DNA of 64,000 nucleotides from Brochothrix campestris. Lineage in GTDB: Bacteria; Bacillota; Bacilli; Lactobacillales; Listeriaceae. The DNA lies in contig NZ_CP175511.1 in the NCBI RefSeq assembly GCF_046058945.1, positions 186,001-250,000 on the forward strand, in the 5' to 3' direction. This document shows positions 45,793 to 54,365 of the stretch, piece by piece; position 1 is the stretch's first letter; each line of letters begins with the position of its first letter. A program made the translations under genes and the position numbers. The notes beneath the pieces are model-generated. The model was not told the origin of the DNA and ran no database searches. It saw nothing but the letters and a program-made list of their open reading frames with translations.

Positions 45793-47895
45793 ATGACAAA
45801 ACATCAACTAACAGGCCTTGATTGTGCCAATTGTGCCCGTGAATTAGAACTGGAAATCCGCCGGTTAGACCATGGAGAAACGGCTAACATTAATTATGCT
45901 GCCCAAACTTTAACAATCGCTGATACGGTGGATTTAACAGCAGTGAAGCGTATACTGGCAACTGAAGGGGCACAACTAGCAGCGCAGACAGATGCGATGA
46001 AACAACGACAACAGCAGCGGCGAGAACTGCTCGTACTCATAAGTGCCGCGCTGATTTTTGTTGCGACATTGAGCTTTCAACAGCACCTATTGAGTGGATT
46101 TGTTTTTAGCCTGTATGTGGCAGCTGCTGCTATTAGTGGCTATACGACCTTTATTAGAGGTTTGAAAAACCTACTAGTGTGGCGTTTTACGATTGATACG
46201 TTGATGACAATCGCGATGATTGGCGCTTTCTCGATTGGCGAATGGCGTGAAGGGGCGCTTGTGGCGATTTTATTTGGCATCAATGAATACTTAGAAGGGT
46301 TCGGTATGCGACGTGCACGTCAATCGATGAACAGTCTGTTGCAGCTAGCGCCAGAGACAGCCACCTTATATAACGATGGTGATGAGCAAGTCGTTGGGCT
46401 TGAGTCCTTGAAAATTGACGACGTGGTGATTGTTAAAGCCGGTGAAAAAATGCCGACAGATGGTGTTGTGTTGACGGGATATTGTCATATGAACGAAGCA
46501 GCGATTACGGGCGAAGCTTTACCAGTAAAAAAAACTGCCGGTGTCCCCGTATATGGTGGTGCAGTTAACCAAGATGGCACGCTTGTCGTACGCGTTACAA
46601 AAAGATATGAAGAATCAGCGATTGCTCGAATTTTCGCTTTGGTGGCAGAAGCGCAAAGTCAACAAACACCTCTTGAGTTAGCGATTGATAAATTCGCAAA
46701 AATATACACCCCACTTATTTTAGTGTTAGCGATACTTGTAGTTATTATCCCCAGTCTAATAACGGGTGAGTGGCAGAGTTGGCTCTATCAAGGCTTGGCC
46801 GTTTTAATTATCGGTTGCCCATGCGCGCTAGTGCTATCGTCCCCAATCGCTCTGATGGCAGGTATTACCCGTAGTGCAAAAAGCGGTGTCCTTGTTAAAA
46901 GTGGAGTATTCTTAGAACAACTAGCCAAAATACAAGAGGTTGTGATGGATAAAACTGGAACTCTGACGAAGGGTGAGTTGGAGGTTAATGCGACTTGGAT
47001 TGCTGAAAATGCTAATAAGGCAAAGCTATATGGTTTAGTTGTCAAAATGGAAGGTGAGTCGAAACACCCATTGGCAAAAGCCCTTTTAACCGCTGCTTCA
47101 CAAGAACTGACAACGGAAATTACCGCAGGTTCAGTAACAACACTGGCAGGAAAAGGTCTCCGATTAGAAGTTGCGACCACGCATTATTTCTTGGGAAATA
47201 AACGTCTTTTCACACCGGAACACTGGAGCACAACTAGTGAACGAGCGTATGAAGCGATGCTAGCTGACGGTATGACAGTTGCTATTTTAGGTGATGAAAC
47301 GACGGTCTTAGCCATCTTTGGTATACGTGATCAGCTACGAGAAGAGGCGTCTGAGACCATTACAGCGCTACAAAAAAATGGTGTAAAACGGCTAACGATG
47401 CTAACAGGCGATAATGAACAGAGTGCGGCATTGATGTCGGCAGAAGCAGGGCTAACCGATTACCATGCCAACTTATTACCGGAAGATAAGGTTAGCTATA
47501 TTAAAACAGCGAAAACCACACACACAGTTGCCATGATTGGCGATGGCATTAATGATGCACCTGCGCTTGCTACGGCTGATATTGGCATTGCAATGGGACA
47601 AGGGAGCGATGCAGCAATTGAGGTGGCTGACGTTGTTTTAATGCAAAATCACTTGAAACGTTTACCAATTGTACAGGGAATCGCACACCAGGTTCAGCGT
47701 GTGATTTATTTCAATATCGGGATTGCACTCAGCCTCAAACTCATCGCTTTGTTGTTAACAATTCCCGGCTGGTTGACCTTATGGTTTGCTATTTTAGCAG
47801 ATATGGGGGCAACCGTAATCGTGACGCTTCTTAGCTTGTCACTGCTGATACCGGGTGCCGAAGAAAAAACATTACACACTACGGATGAAGCTTGA
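45793..47895 (+). CDS. cadA: Heavy-metal (Cd/Zn/Pb-type) P1B ATPase
   Basis: 700-residue metal-exporting P-type ATPase. N-terminal heavy-metal domain with C11-A-N-C14 (GLDCANC), actuator TGEALPV, membrane CPC motif (GCPCALVLSSP, C342/C344), phosphorylation site D386 in DKTGTLTKG, HP motif in SKHPLAKAL and hinge GDGINDAPALA. CPC followed by ALVLSSP points to the Zn/Cd/Pb group rather than Cu. Monocistronic between the pst operon and the HD gene. No sign of truncation. Confidence 0.93.
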   Translation: MTKHQLTGLDCANCARELELEIRRLDHGETANINYAAQTLTIADTVDLTAVKRILATEGAQLAAQTDAMKQRQQQRRELLVLISAALIFVATLSFQQHLLSGFVFSLYVAAAAISGYTTFIRGLKNLLVWRFTIDTLMTIAMIGAFSIGEWREGALVAILFGINEYLEGFGMRRARQSMNSLLQLAPETATLYNDGDEQVVGLESLKIDDVVIVKAGEKMPTDGVVLTGYCHMNEAAITGEALPVKKTAGVPVYGGAVNQDGTLVVRVTKRYEESAIARIFALVAEAQSQQTPLELAIDKFAKIYTPLILVLAILVVIIPSLITGEWQSWLYQGLAVLIIGCPCALVLSSPIALMAGITRSAKSGVLVKSGVFLEQLAKIQEVVMDKTGTLTKGELEVNATWIAENANKAKLYGLVVKMEGESKHPLAKALLTAASQELTTEITAGSVTTLAGKGLRLEVATTHYFLGNKRLFTPEHWSTTSERAYEAMLADGMTVAILGDETTVLAIFGIRDQLREEASETITALQKNGVKRLTMLTGDNEQSAALMSAEAGLTDYHANLLPEDKVSYIKTAKTTHTVAMIGDGINDAPALATADIGIAMGQGSDAAIEVADVVLMQNHLKRLPIVQGIAHQVQRVIYFNIGIALSLKLIALLLTIPGWLTLWFAILADMGATVIVTLLSLSLLIPGAEEKTLHTTDEA

Positions 47896-47974
47896 AATCG
47901 TAACAGACCACTACCCTAATGTTGAATAAATGTGATATGATAACAAAAATAACACGACAGAAGGATGTGGGCAG

Positions 47975-48613
47975 ATGGGTATTCATCACTTTTTTGGCAG
48001 TTTAGCAGATTTGGAATTAATTGTACGATGTCCAGGCAAATTCAAATATCAACCACATAATGTGGCAGCACATAGCTTTAAGGTAGCTCAAATTGCCCAA
48101 TTTCTAGGGTTGGTTGAAGAACAAGCCCAACAAGCGATTAATTGGCGGTCGTTATATGAAAAAGCATTAAACCATGATTACTCCGAGTTATTCATCGGTG
48201 ACATAAAAACACCAGTGAAATATGCCTCGGTGGAACTCCGTGAAATGCTGAGTGATGTCGAAGAAACGATGACGACGAACTTTATTGAAAAAGAAGTGCC
48301 CGAACGTTTTCAAGCTGACTTTCAACGCTTCTTTAAAGAAGGCAAGGATGAATCACTTGAAGGGCAGTTGTTAGCAGTGGCCGACAAGGTTGATTTACTC
48401 TATGAATCATATGCCGAAATCCAACAAGGCAATAGCGAACCGCTATTTTATGACATTTATGCTGAAGCGCTCGAAACGATTTTGCGATACCGTCATTTAG
48501 CATCAGTTACTTATTTCATCGATGAAATCTTGCCAGATGTGCTTACGCAGGATGAGAAAAGTGCCAGTCAACTCATTGCGACAACCTTAAGCTTATTGAA
48601 GGCAAATAGCTAA
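47975..48613 (+). CDS. HD-domain phosphohydrolase (YfbR-like)
   Basis: 212-residue protein with the histidine in NVAAHSFKVAQIAQ, an HD pair in KALNHDYSELFIGD and an aspartate in LLAVADKVDLLYES, the pattern of YfbR-type 5'-deoxynucleotidases. Substrate unproven. A promoter-like TATGAT lies near 47936. The next gene begins 1 bp after the stop. Confidence 0.8.
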   Translation: MGIHHFFGSLADLELIVRCPGKFKYQPHNVAAHSFKVAQIAQFLGLVEEQAQQAINWRSLYEKALNHDYSELFIGDIKTPVKYASVELREMLSDVEETMTTNFIEKEVPERFQADFQRFFKEGKDESLEGQLLAVADKVDLLYESYAEIQQGNSEPLFYDIYAEALETILRYRHLASVTYFIDEILPDVLTQDEKSASQLIATTLSLLKANS

Positions 48614-48614
48614 G

Positions 48615-48866
48615 ATGAGTATCGATGTTTTTTTATCCGCACTTATCTTACCATTTTTGATGGTGCTTCTATTGGCAAAAGTTACCTATAGCCGTGTTGT
48701 AGCAGTTAGTTTGACGGTAATACTGATTATGACGAGTGCCTTTTTAGGCTATACAACTGGTTTTTTATTAATACTGTTAGACGCTTTTTCAATTACGATG
48801 GGGCTTGTCGTTGTCAATTTAATCAAGCATAAAAGAGCAAAAGCAGAACACGATGAGCAGTGCTGA
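48615..48866 (+). CDS. Small hypothetical membrane protein
   Basis: 83 residues with three hydrophobic stretches (about 6-22, 28-46, 50-70) and a basic tail (KHKRAKAEHD). I do not recognise the family. It starts 1 bp after the HD gene with a poor ribosome site, so it would depend on coupling. Confidence 0.6.
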   Translation: MSIDVFLSALILPFLMVLLLAKVTYSRVVAVSLTVILIMTSAFLGYTTGFLLILLDAFSITMGLVVVNLIKHKRAKAEHDEQC

Positions 48867-48907
48867 CCAGCGTAAAGCCGTGCCTTGTGAGGAGCTAGAA
48901 AAAAGGA

Positions 48908-48936
48908 GTTCAATTCGTCTTAGTCTACAAACTGAA
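48908..48936 (+). repeat. Fragment resembling the 3' half of the dispersed repeat
   Basis: GTTCAATTCG, then TCTTAGTCTACAAACTGAAG, parallels GTTTAATTCGACTTTGTCTACAA-GCTGGAG of copy 3 with a few substitutions. The 5' half is missing. Confidence 0.4.
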
Positions 48937-48946
48937 GATAAACGTT

Positions 48947-49030
48947 GTTCTAGGTCGTTACGACTTGCTCGCTCGGGATTACGTACCATCAGTACGCGCA
49001 CCGTCACTCGCTCGTCGTGCCTACTAGAAC
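48947..49030. repeat. GC-rich inverted-repeat region
   Basis: Closed by GTTCTAG (48947-48953) and CTAGAAC (49024-49030). Inside are the hairpins GTCG-TTA-CGAC (48954-48964) and CGTAC-CATCA-GTACG (near 48982-48996), and a direct repeat CTCGCTCG (near 48967 and 49007). Its composition is visibly richer in G+C than its surroundings. No protein with recognisable features is encoded. Confidence 0.5.
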
Positions 49031-49038
49031 GAAAGTGA

Positions 49039-49136
49039 AATCAGCTCGTTCAACTTTGAAGATATTGGAATGGAATAGAATAGCGACTATTTCCCGTCGC
49101 TACTTTTCCATGAAATATCATAGAAGTTAGCTGATT
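49039..49136. repeat. 98-nt near-palindrome (extended hairpin)
   Basis: Nested complementary arms: AATCAGCT/AGCTGATT at the ends, CTT/AAG, GATATT/AATATC, ATGGAA/TTCCAT and the apical TAGCGAC/GTCGCTA (49081-49087 with 49096-49102) around an 8-base loop. It could be a small structured RNA or a MITE-like element. Confidence 0.7.
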
Positions 49137-49171
49137 AAACGAGAGGATATAACAACGTTTCTTTTCAGTCA

Positions 49172-49250
49172 AGTCATCTTGAAGCCAAAGTCACTTGAAC
49201 TAACTTTCAAAGTAAAATCAGTTTAATTCGACTTTGTCTACAAGCTGGAG
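49172..49250 (+). repeat. Structured dispersed repeat, copy 3
   Basis: Begins GTCATCTTGAAGCC and CAAAGTCAC, contains TTGAACT/AGTTTAA arms and the inner hairpin ACTTT-C-AAAGT, then TTCGACTTTGTCTACAA, whose complement matches the 5' arm with few mismatches. Ends CTGGAGC in the terminator stem. Confidence 0.75.
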
Positions 49251-49280
49251 CCCCATAACATTTGTTATGGGGCTTTTTTT
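49249..49280 (+). terminator. Rho-independent terminator upstream of uvrB
   Basis: 11-bp perfect stem AGCCCCATAAC / GTTATGGGGCT and a T7 tail. Confidence 0.9.
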
Positions 49281-49287
49281 GTGAAGG

Positions 49288-49301
49288 CGAACGTATTTTC
49301 G
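49288..49301. promoter_or_regulatory. LexA (SOS) box upstream of uvrB
   Basis: CGAACGTATTTTCG differs from the Gram-positive LexA/DinR consensus CGAAC-N4-GTTCG by one base. It lies 61 bp before the uvrB ATG and just upstream of a TAAAAT -10. uvrBA is SOS-regulated in relatives. Confidence 0.65.
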
Positions 49302-49361
49302 CTTTTTTTGGTCGTTTCTGCTAAAATAACACTATGAATATGTAAAAAAGGGGCGTTAAAA

Positions 49362-51320
49362 ATGGCTAATGAAGCATTTAAACTAGTATCACCGTATCAA
49401 CCCGCGGGCGATCAGCCACGCGCGATTGAAAAATTAGTCGCTAACCTTAAACAAGGCGTCAAACAACAAACCTTGCTTGGTGCGACCGGAACCGGTAAAA
49501 CGTTCACGGTATCAAATGTGATTCGTGAAATCAATAAGCCGACGCTTGTAATTGCTCATAATAAAACATTAGCTGGTCAGTTATACAGTGAGTTCAAAGA
49601 ATTCTTCCCCGATAATGCGGTCGAATACTTTGTCAGTTACTATGATTTTTTTCAACCAGAGGCATATGTACCATCGAAAGATCTATACATTGAAAAGGAC
49701 TCGAGCGTCAACGATGAAATAGATCAATTGCGACATTCAGCGACCGCCTCATTGCTGGAACGATCGGATACAATTGTGATAGCAAGTGTGTCCTGTATTT
49801 ACGGTTTAGGCGATCCAAAATCATATTTTGATCGGCTTATTTCATTGCGGGTTGGAATGGAACTCGAGCGTAATACGCTGTTGCGAAAACTAGTCGACAT
49901 TCAGTTTGAACGCAATGACATTGATTTTCAACGGGGACGTTTTCGTGTCCGTGGCGATGTCGTTGAAATTTTCCCGGCATCACGCAGTGAACGCTGTTAT
50001 CGGATTGAATTTTTTGGAGATGAGATTGAACGGTTACGTGAAATTGATGCCCTCACCGGTGAAATTATTGGCGAACGTGAACATATGACGATATTTCCAG
50101 CGACTCACTTTGTGACAGCGCCTGAAAAAATGGAGCTTGCCTTACAAAACATTCGCACTGAATTAGCTGAACAATTGGCCTATTTTAAAGCAAATGGGAA
50201 GCTCCTCGAGGCGCAGCGTCTGGAACAGCGGACTAACTACGATTTAGAAATGCTTGAAGAAGTTGGTTATTGTTCGGGAGTGGAAAACTACTCGCGTCAA
50301 ATTGAGCTGCGCGCACCGGGCTCAACCCCACATACGTTACTCGATTACTTCCCCGATGATTTTCAAATTATCATCGATGAATCGCACGTGACGATGCCAC
50401 AAATTCGAGGGATGTATAATGGTGATCAGGCCCGAAAACAGATGCTCGTTGATTATGGCTTTAGACTGCCGTCAACCTTAGATAATCGGCCGTTAAAACT
50501 AGCTGAGTTTGAGGAACATGTCAATCAAATCACATACATTTCAGCGACACCCGGCCCGTATGAACTTGAACAAAATCCCGATGTGATTGAACAGATTATT
50601 CGACCGACCGGTTTACTTGATCCCGAAGTTGAAGTGCGCCCGATTGAAGGGCAAATTGATGACCTTATCGGCGAAATAAATGCCCGGATTGCAGCGGATG
50701 AACGGGTTTTAATTACCACCTTAACGAAGAAAATGTCAGAGGATTTAACCGATTACTTAAAAGAACTGGGCATTAAAGTACAATACCTTCATTCTGAAGT
50801 TAAAACAATCGAACGTTTAGAAATACTCCAAGACTTGCGTCGCGGTAAATATGACGTTCTCGTCGGTATTAACTTGTTACGAGAGGGCATTGATATTCCA
50901 GAAGTATCACTGGTTGCGATTCTCGATGCAGATAAAGAAGGGTTCTTGCGGTCAGAACGTTCACTGATTCAAACGATGGGTCGAGCGGCTCGTAATGCCA
51001 ATGGACACGTCCTCATGTATGCCGATCGTGTGACTGATTCGATGACAAAAGCATTAGCAGAAACCGAGCGTCGTCGTATCATTCAGAAGGCTTACAATGA
51101 AAAGCACGGTATTACACCAACCACAATTAAGAAAGTGATTCACGACGTGGTCTCAGCCGGCAATACTGACGTTGAAGTGACTGAAAGCGAAGCGGTGACA
51201 GAGACACGTTCAGTTGCCGAATTAGAAGAAACGATGAAAGAGGCCGCACGGATGTTAGACTTTGAAACAGCTGCCGCCTTGCGTGATAAAATTATTGCAT
51301 TAGGCCAAAGCGATGCATAA
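49362..51320 (+). CDS. uvrB: Excinuclease ABC subunit B
   Basis: Damage-verification helicase of nucleotide excision repair. The 652-residue protein has Walker A LLGATGTGKTFT, the beta-hairpin YYDFFQPEAYVPSKD, DEAD-like IIDESHVTMPQI, motif VI QTMGRAARNANG and a C-terminal UVR domain (ELEETMKEAARMLDFETAAALRD) for UvrC contact. Forms an operon with uvrA 14 bp downstream. Confidence 0.98.
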   Translation: MANEAFKLVSPYQPAGDQPRAIEKLVANLKQGVKQQTLLGATGTGKTFTVSNVIREINKPTLVIAHNKTLAGQLYSEFKEFFPDNAVEYFVSYYDFFQPEAYVPSKDLYIEKDSSVNDEIDQLRHSATASLLERSDTIVIASVSCIYGLGDPKSYFDRLISLRVGMELERNTLLRKLVDIQFERNDIDFQRGRFRVRGDVVEIFPASRSERCYRIEFFGDEIERLREIDALTGEIIGEREHMTIFPATHFVTAPEKMELALQNIRTELAEQLAYFKANGKLLEAQRLEQRTNYDLEMLEEVGYCSGVENYSRQIELRAPGSTPHTLLDYFPDDFQIIIDESHVTMPQIRGMYNGDQARKQMLVDYGFRLPSTLDNRPLKLAEFEEHVNQITYISATPGPYELEQNPDVIEQIIRPTGLLDPEVEVRPIEGQIDDLIGEINARIAADERVLITTLTKKMSEDLTDYLKELGIKVQYLHSEVKTIERLEILQDLRRGKYDVLVGINLLREGIDIPEVSLVAILDADKEGFLRSERSLIQTMGRAARNANGHVLMYADRVTDSMTKALAETERRRIIQKAYNEKHGITPTTIKKVIHDVVSAGNTDVEVTESEAVTETRSVAELEETMKEAARMLDFETAAALRDKIIALGQSDA

Positions 51321-51334
51321 GGAGGAAAAAGAGA

Positions 51335-54199
51335 ATGGTTAAGCAAAATGAAATTACGGTCAAAGGTGCCCGTGTCAACAACCTGAAAAACATTGATGTT
51401 GTGATTCCGCGTGATAAACTCGTCGTTATTACGGGGTTATCAGGTTCGGGGAAATCATCACTGGCATTTGATACCTTATATGCGGAAGGACAACGTCGCT
51501 ATGTTGAATCGCTGTCTTCTTATGCACGCCAATTTTTAGGGCAGATGGAAAAACCCGATGTCGATATGATTGAAGGTTTATCGCCAGCCATTTCGATTGA
51601 TCAAAAAACAACGAATCATAACCCACGCTCAACCGTGGGAACAGTGACAGAAATCAATGATTATTTACGGTTGTTATTTGCCCGAGTCGGACATCCAATG
51701 TGCCCGACGCACAACATTGAAATTAAGGCACAAACAATTGGTCAAATGGTTGAACGGATTATGCAGTTGCCTGAACGCACACGGATTAGTTTGTTGGCGC
51801 CACTCGTGCGCGGTAAAAAAGGTGAACATAAAAAATTGCTACAAGATATTAAAAAAGAAGGTTATGTCCGTGTTCGGGTCGACGGTATCATTTATGATGT
51901 CGCTGAAGAAATAACCATTGAAAAGAACAAAAAGCATACGATTGATATTATCGTTGATCGTGTGGTTGTGAAAGAAGGCATTGAAACACGCCTATCGGAT
52001 TCACTCGAAGCTGCCTTGCGTCTTGCCGACGGTTATGCCGTTATCGATGTAGTTGATGGTGAAGAACTGCTCTTTAGTGAACATTACGCTTGTCCGTACT
52101 GTGGTTTTAATGTTGGTGAACTTGAGCCGCGTCTCTTTTCATTCAACGCCCCTTATGGCGCGTGTGAAACGTGTGATGGGTTAGGGCGCACCTTGAAAGC
52201 TGATGTCGAACTCGTCATACCAGACATGAATAAAAACTTGCGTGATGGCGCAATTGTAGCTTGGAATCCCATCAGCACAAAGTATTATCCGCAAATGTTA
52301 GCCAGTGCCTGTCGTGACTTTAACATTGATATGACTGTCCCTTTTGCTGAACTCGCGGAAGATGATAAAAAACTATTGTTGTGGGGATCGGGTGACCGCT
52401 TGTTCCACTTTCATTATACGAATGAATTCGGTAATACGAAAGATGTTGATATTGCGTTTGAAGGCGTCTTGAATAATATTGAACGCCGCTACAAAGAAAC
52501 AAGCTCTGACTTTGTTCGTGACACGATGCTGACTTACATGGCTGAACAATCTTGTAAAGCATGTAAGGGTTACCGCCTCAATGAGAAAGCACGGTCAGTT
52601 AAAATTGCCGATCGTCACATTGGTGAAGTGTGTGAATTAGCAATTTCGGACTCGATTGACTGGATTAAAACGTTAGCATTGAGCGCACAAGATAGCCAAA
52701 TAGCAGAACCAATCGTGAAAGAAGTGAGCAACCGGTTAGGTTTTTTAGACAATGTCGGCTTGGAATATTTGACGCTTGGCCGCACCGCCGGTACCTTGTC
52801 AGGTGGAGAAGCGCAACGAATTCGCTTAGCGACACAAATCGGTTCGAAATTGAGTGGGGTCCTTTATATTTTAGATGAACCATCGATTGGTTTGCATCAG
52901 CGTGACAATGATCGCCTCATCCAAACCTTAAAAGATATGCGTGACTTAGGCAACACGTTAATTGTCGTCGAACATGACGAAGATACGATGTTAGCAGCCG
53001 ATTACTTAATCGATGTAGGTCCAGGCGCAGGTGAACATGGTGGTGAAATTGTTGCTGCGGGTACACCTGAAAAAGTGATGAAGAGTCGTAAATCATTGAC
53101 CGGGAAATATTTAAGTGGCAAAGCCTTTATTCCGGTGCCGGCAACACGTCGCAGTGGCAATGGCAACTTCCTCACGGTCAAAGGGGCGACGGAGAATAAT
53201 TTGAAAAATATCAATGTGAGTATTCCGCTTAATACATTCACAGTTGTAACCGGTGTATCAGGTTCGGGTAAGAGTACGCTTGTTAATGAAATTATCCGTA
53301 AGTCGCTTTCACGTCAAGTCAATCGGGCCAATGTGAAACCAGGGCAACATAAGAGTATCACTGGAATCGAACATATTGAAAAAGTGATTGATATTAACCA
53401 GTCACCAATCGGTCGAACACCGCGATCGAATCCAGCAACATACACCGGTGTATTTGATGATATCCGTGACTTGTTTTCGGTGACAAACGAGGCGAAGGTA
53501 CGTGGCTATAAAAAAGGTCGCTTTAGTTTTAATGTTAAAGGTGGTCGTTGTGAAGCTTGTCGCGGCGATGGTATTTTGAAAATCGAAATGCATTTCTTGC
53601 CGGATGTGTATGTGCCGTGTGAGGTGTGCCATGGAAAACGTTATAATAGCGAAACGTTAGATGTGCATTATCGCGGTAAGAACATCAGTGATATATTATC
53701 GATGACGATAGAAGAGGGTGTTGAATTCTTCAAAAACGTCCCTAAAATCGAACGGAAGTTACAGACGCTCGTTGATGTCGGTTTAGGGTATGTACGACTA
53801 GGTCAACCAGCCACCACCTTATCAGGTGGTGAAGCGCAACGGGTTAAACTGGCATCTGAGTTACATAAACGTTCAAACGGCAAGTCATTCTATATTTTAG
53901 ATGAACCGACAACCGGTTTGCATGCAGATGATATAAAACGACTGTTAACAGTGATGCAACGACTTGTTGATAATGGCGATTCAGTGCTCGTAATTGAGCA
54001 TAATTTAGATGTGATTAAACAAGGCGATTATGTGATTGATTTAGGGCCAGAAGGCGGTGCCGGTGGCGGTCAAATTATCGCGACAGGTACGCCAGAAACA
54101 ATCTGTGAGGTGAAGGCTTCTTATACAGGGAAATACTTGAAAGCGGTTATGAACCGTGATAAAGACCGTACGAAGGCTAAGGTGAAAACAGTTAAGTAA
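51335..54199 (+). CDS. uvrA: Excinuclease ABC subunit A
   Basis: Damage-recognition ABC ATPase. The 954 residues contain two ATPase halves: Walker A GLSGSGKSSLAFDTLYAEG and GVSGSGKSTLV, two LSGGEAQR signatures, and zinc-finger cysteine pairs (CPYC...CETC; CEAC...CEVC). Starts after AAGGAGG. Confidence 0.98.
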   Translation: MVKQNEITVKGARVNNLKNIDVVIPRDKLVVITGLSGSGKSSLAFDTLYAEGQRRYVESLSSYARQFLGQMEKPDVDMIEGLSPAISIDQKTTNHNPRSTVGTVTEINDYLRLLFARVGHPMCPTHNIEIKAQTIGQMVERIMQLPERTRISLLAPLVRGKKGEHKKLLQDIKKEGYVRVRVDGIIYDVAEEITIEKNKKHTIDIIVDRVVVKEGIETRLSDSLEAALRLADGYAVIDVVDGEELLFSEHYACPYCGFNVGELEPRLFSFNAPYGACETCDGLGRTLKADVELVIPDMNKNLRDGAIVAWNPISTKYYPQMLASACRDFNIDMTVPFAELAEDDKKLLLWGSGDRLFHFHYTNEFGNTKDVDIAFEGVLNNIERRYKETSSDFVRDTMLTYMAEQSCKACKGYRLNEKARSVKIADRHIGEVCELAISDSIDWIKTLALSAQDSQIAEPIVKEVSNRLGFLDNVGLEYLTLGRTAGTLSGGEAQRIRLATQIGSKLSGVLYILDEPSIGLHQRDNDRLIQTLKDMRDLGNTLIVVEHDEDTMLAADYLIDVGPGAGEHGGEIVAAGTPEKVMKSRKSLTGKYLSGKAFIPVPATRRSGNGNFLTVKGATENNLKNINVSIPLNTFTVVTGVSGSGKSTLVNEIIRKSLSRQVNRANVKPGQHKSITGIEHIEKVIDINQSPIGRTPRSNPATYTGVFDDIRDLFSVTNEAKVRGYKKGRFSFNVKGGRCEACRGDGILKIEMHFLPDVYVPCEVCHGKRYNSETLDVHYRGKNISDILSMTIEEGVEFFKNVPKIERKLQTLVDVGLGYVRLGQPATTLSGGEAQRVKLASELHKRSNGKSFYILDEPTTGLHADDIKRLLTVMQRLVDNGDSVLVIEHNLDVIKQGDYVIDLGPEGGAGGGQIIATGTPETICEVKASYTGKYLKAVMNRDKDRTKAKVKTVK

Positions 54200-54213
54200 G
54201 TGTCTACAATCTG

Positions 54214-54241
54214 AGCTCAGTCATGTGACTGAGCTTTTTTT
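54214..54241 (+). terminator. Rho-independent terminator after uvrA
   Basis: AGCTCAGTCA / TGACTGAGCT perfect 10-bp stem with a T7 tail. It is preceded by TGTCTACAATCTG (54201-54213), matching the 3' end block of the dispersed repeat. Confidence 0.9.
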
Positions 54242-54365
54242 GAGTGAGTCCGAGGTTAAAATCAACCTTTAGACCTATGACAAACGCAGGGCTGTGCGAC
54301 ATAATAAAGGTATAGTAAATAAGGTAACAACACATAGGATTAATAAAGGAAGAGGAGTGACAAAG

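Noticed and set aside
48819..49038. Two overlapping short frames on opposite strands downstream of the small membrane gene
   Set aside because: Both cross the inverted-repeat region, are Arg/Ser-rich and low complexity, and lack proper ribosome sites; the DNA reads better as structured non-coding sequence.
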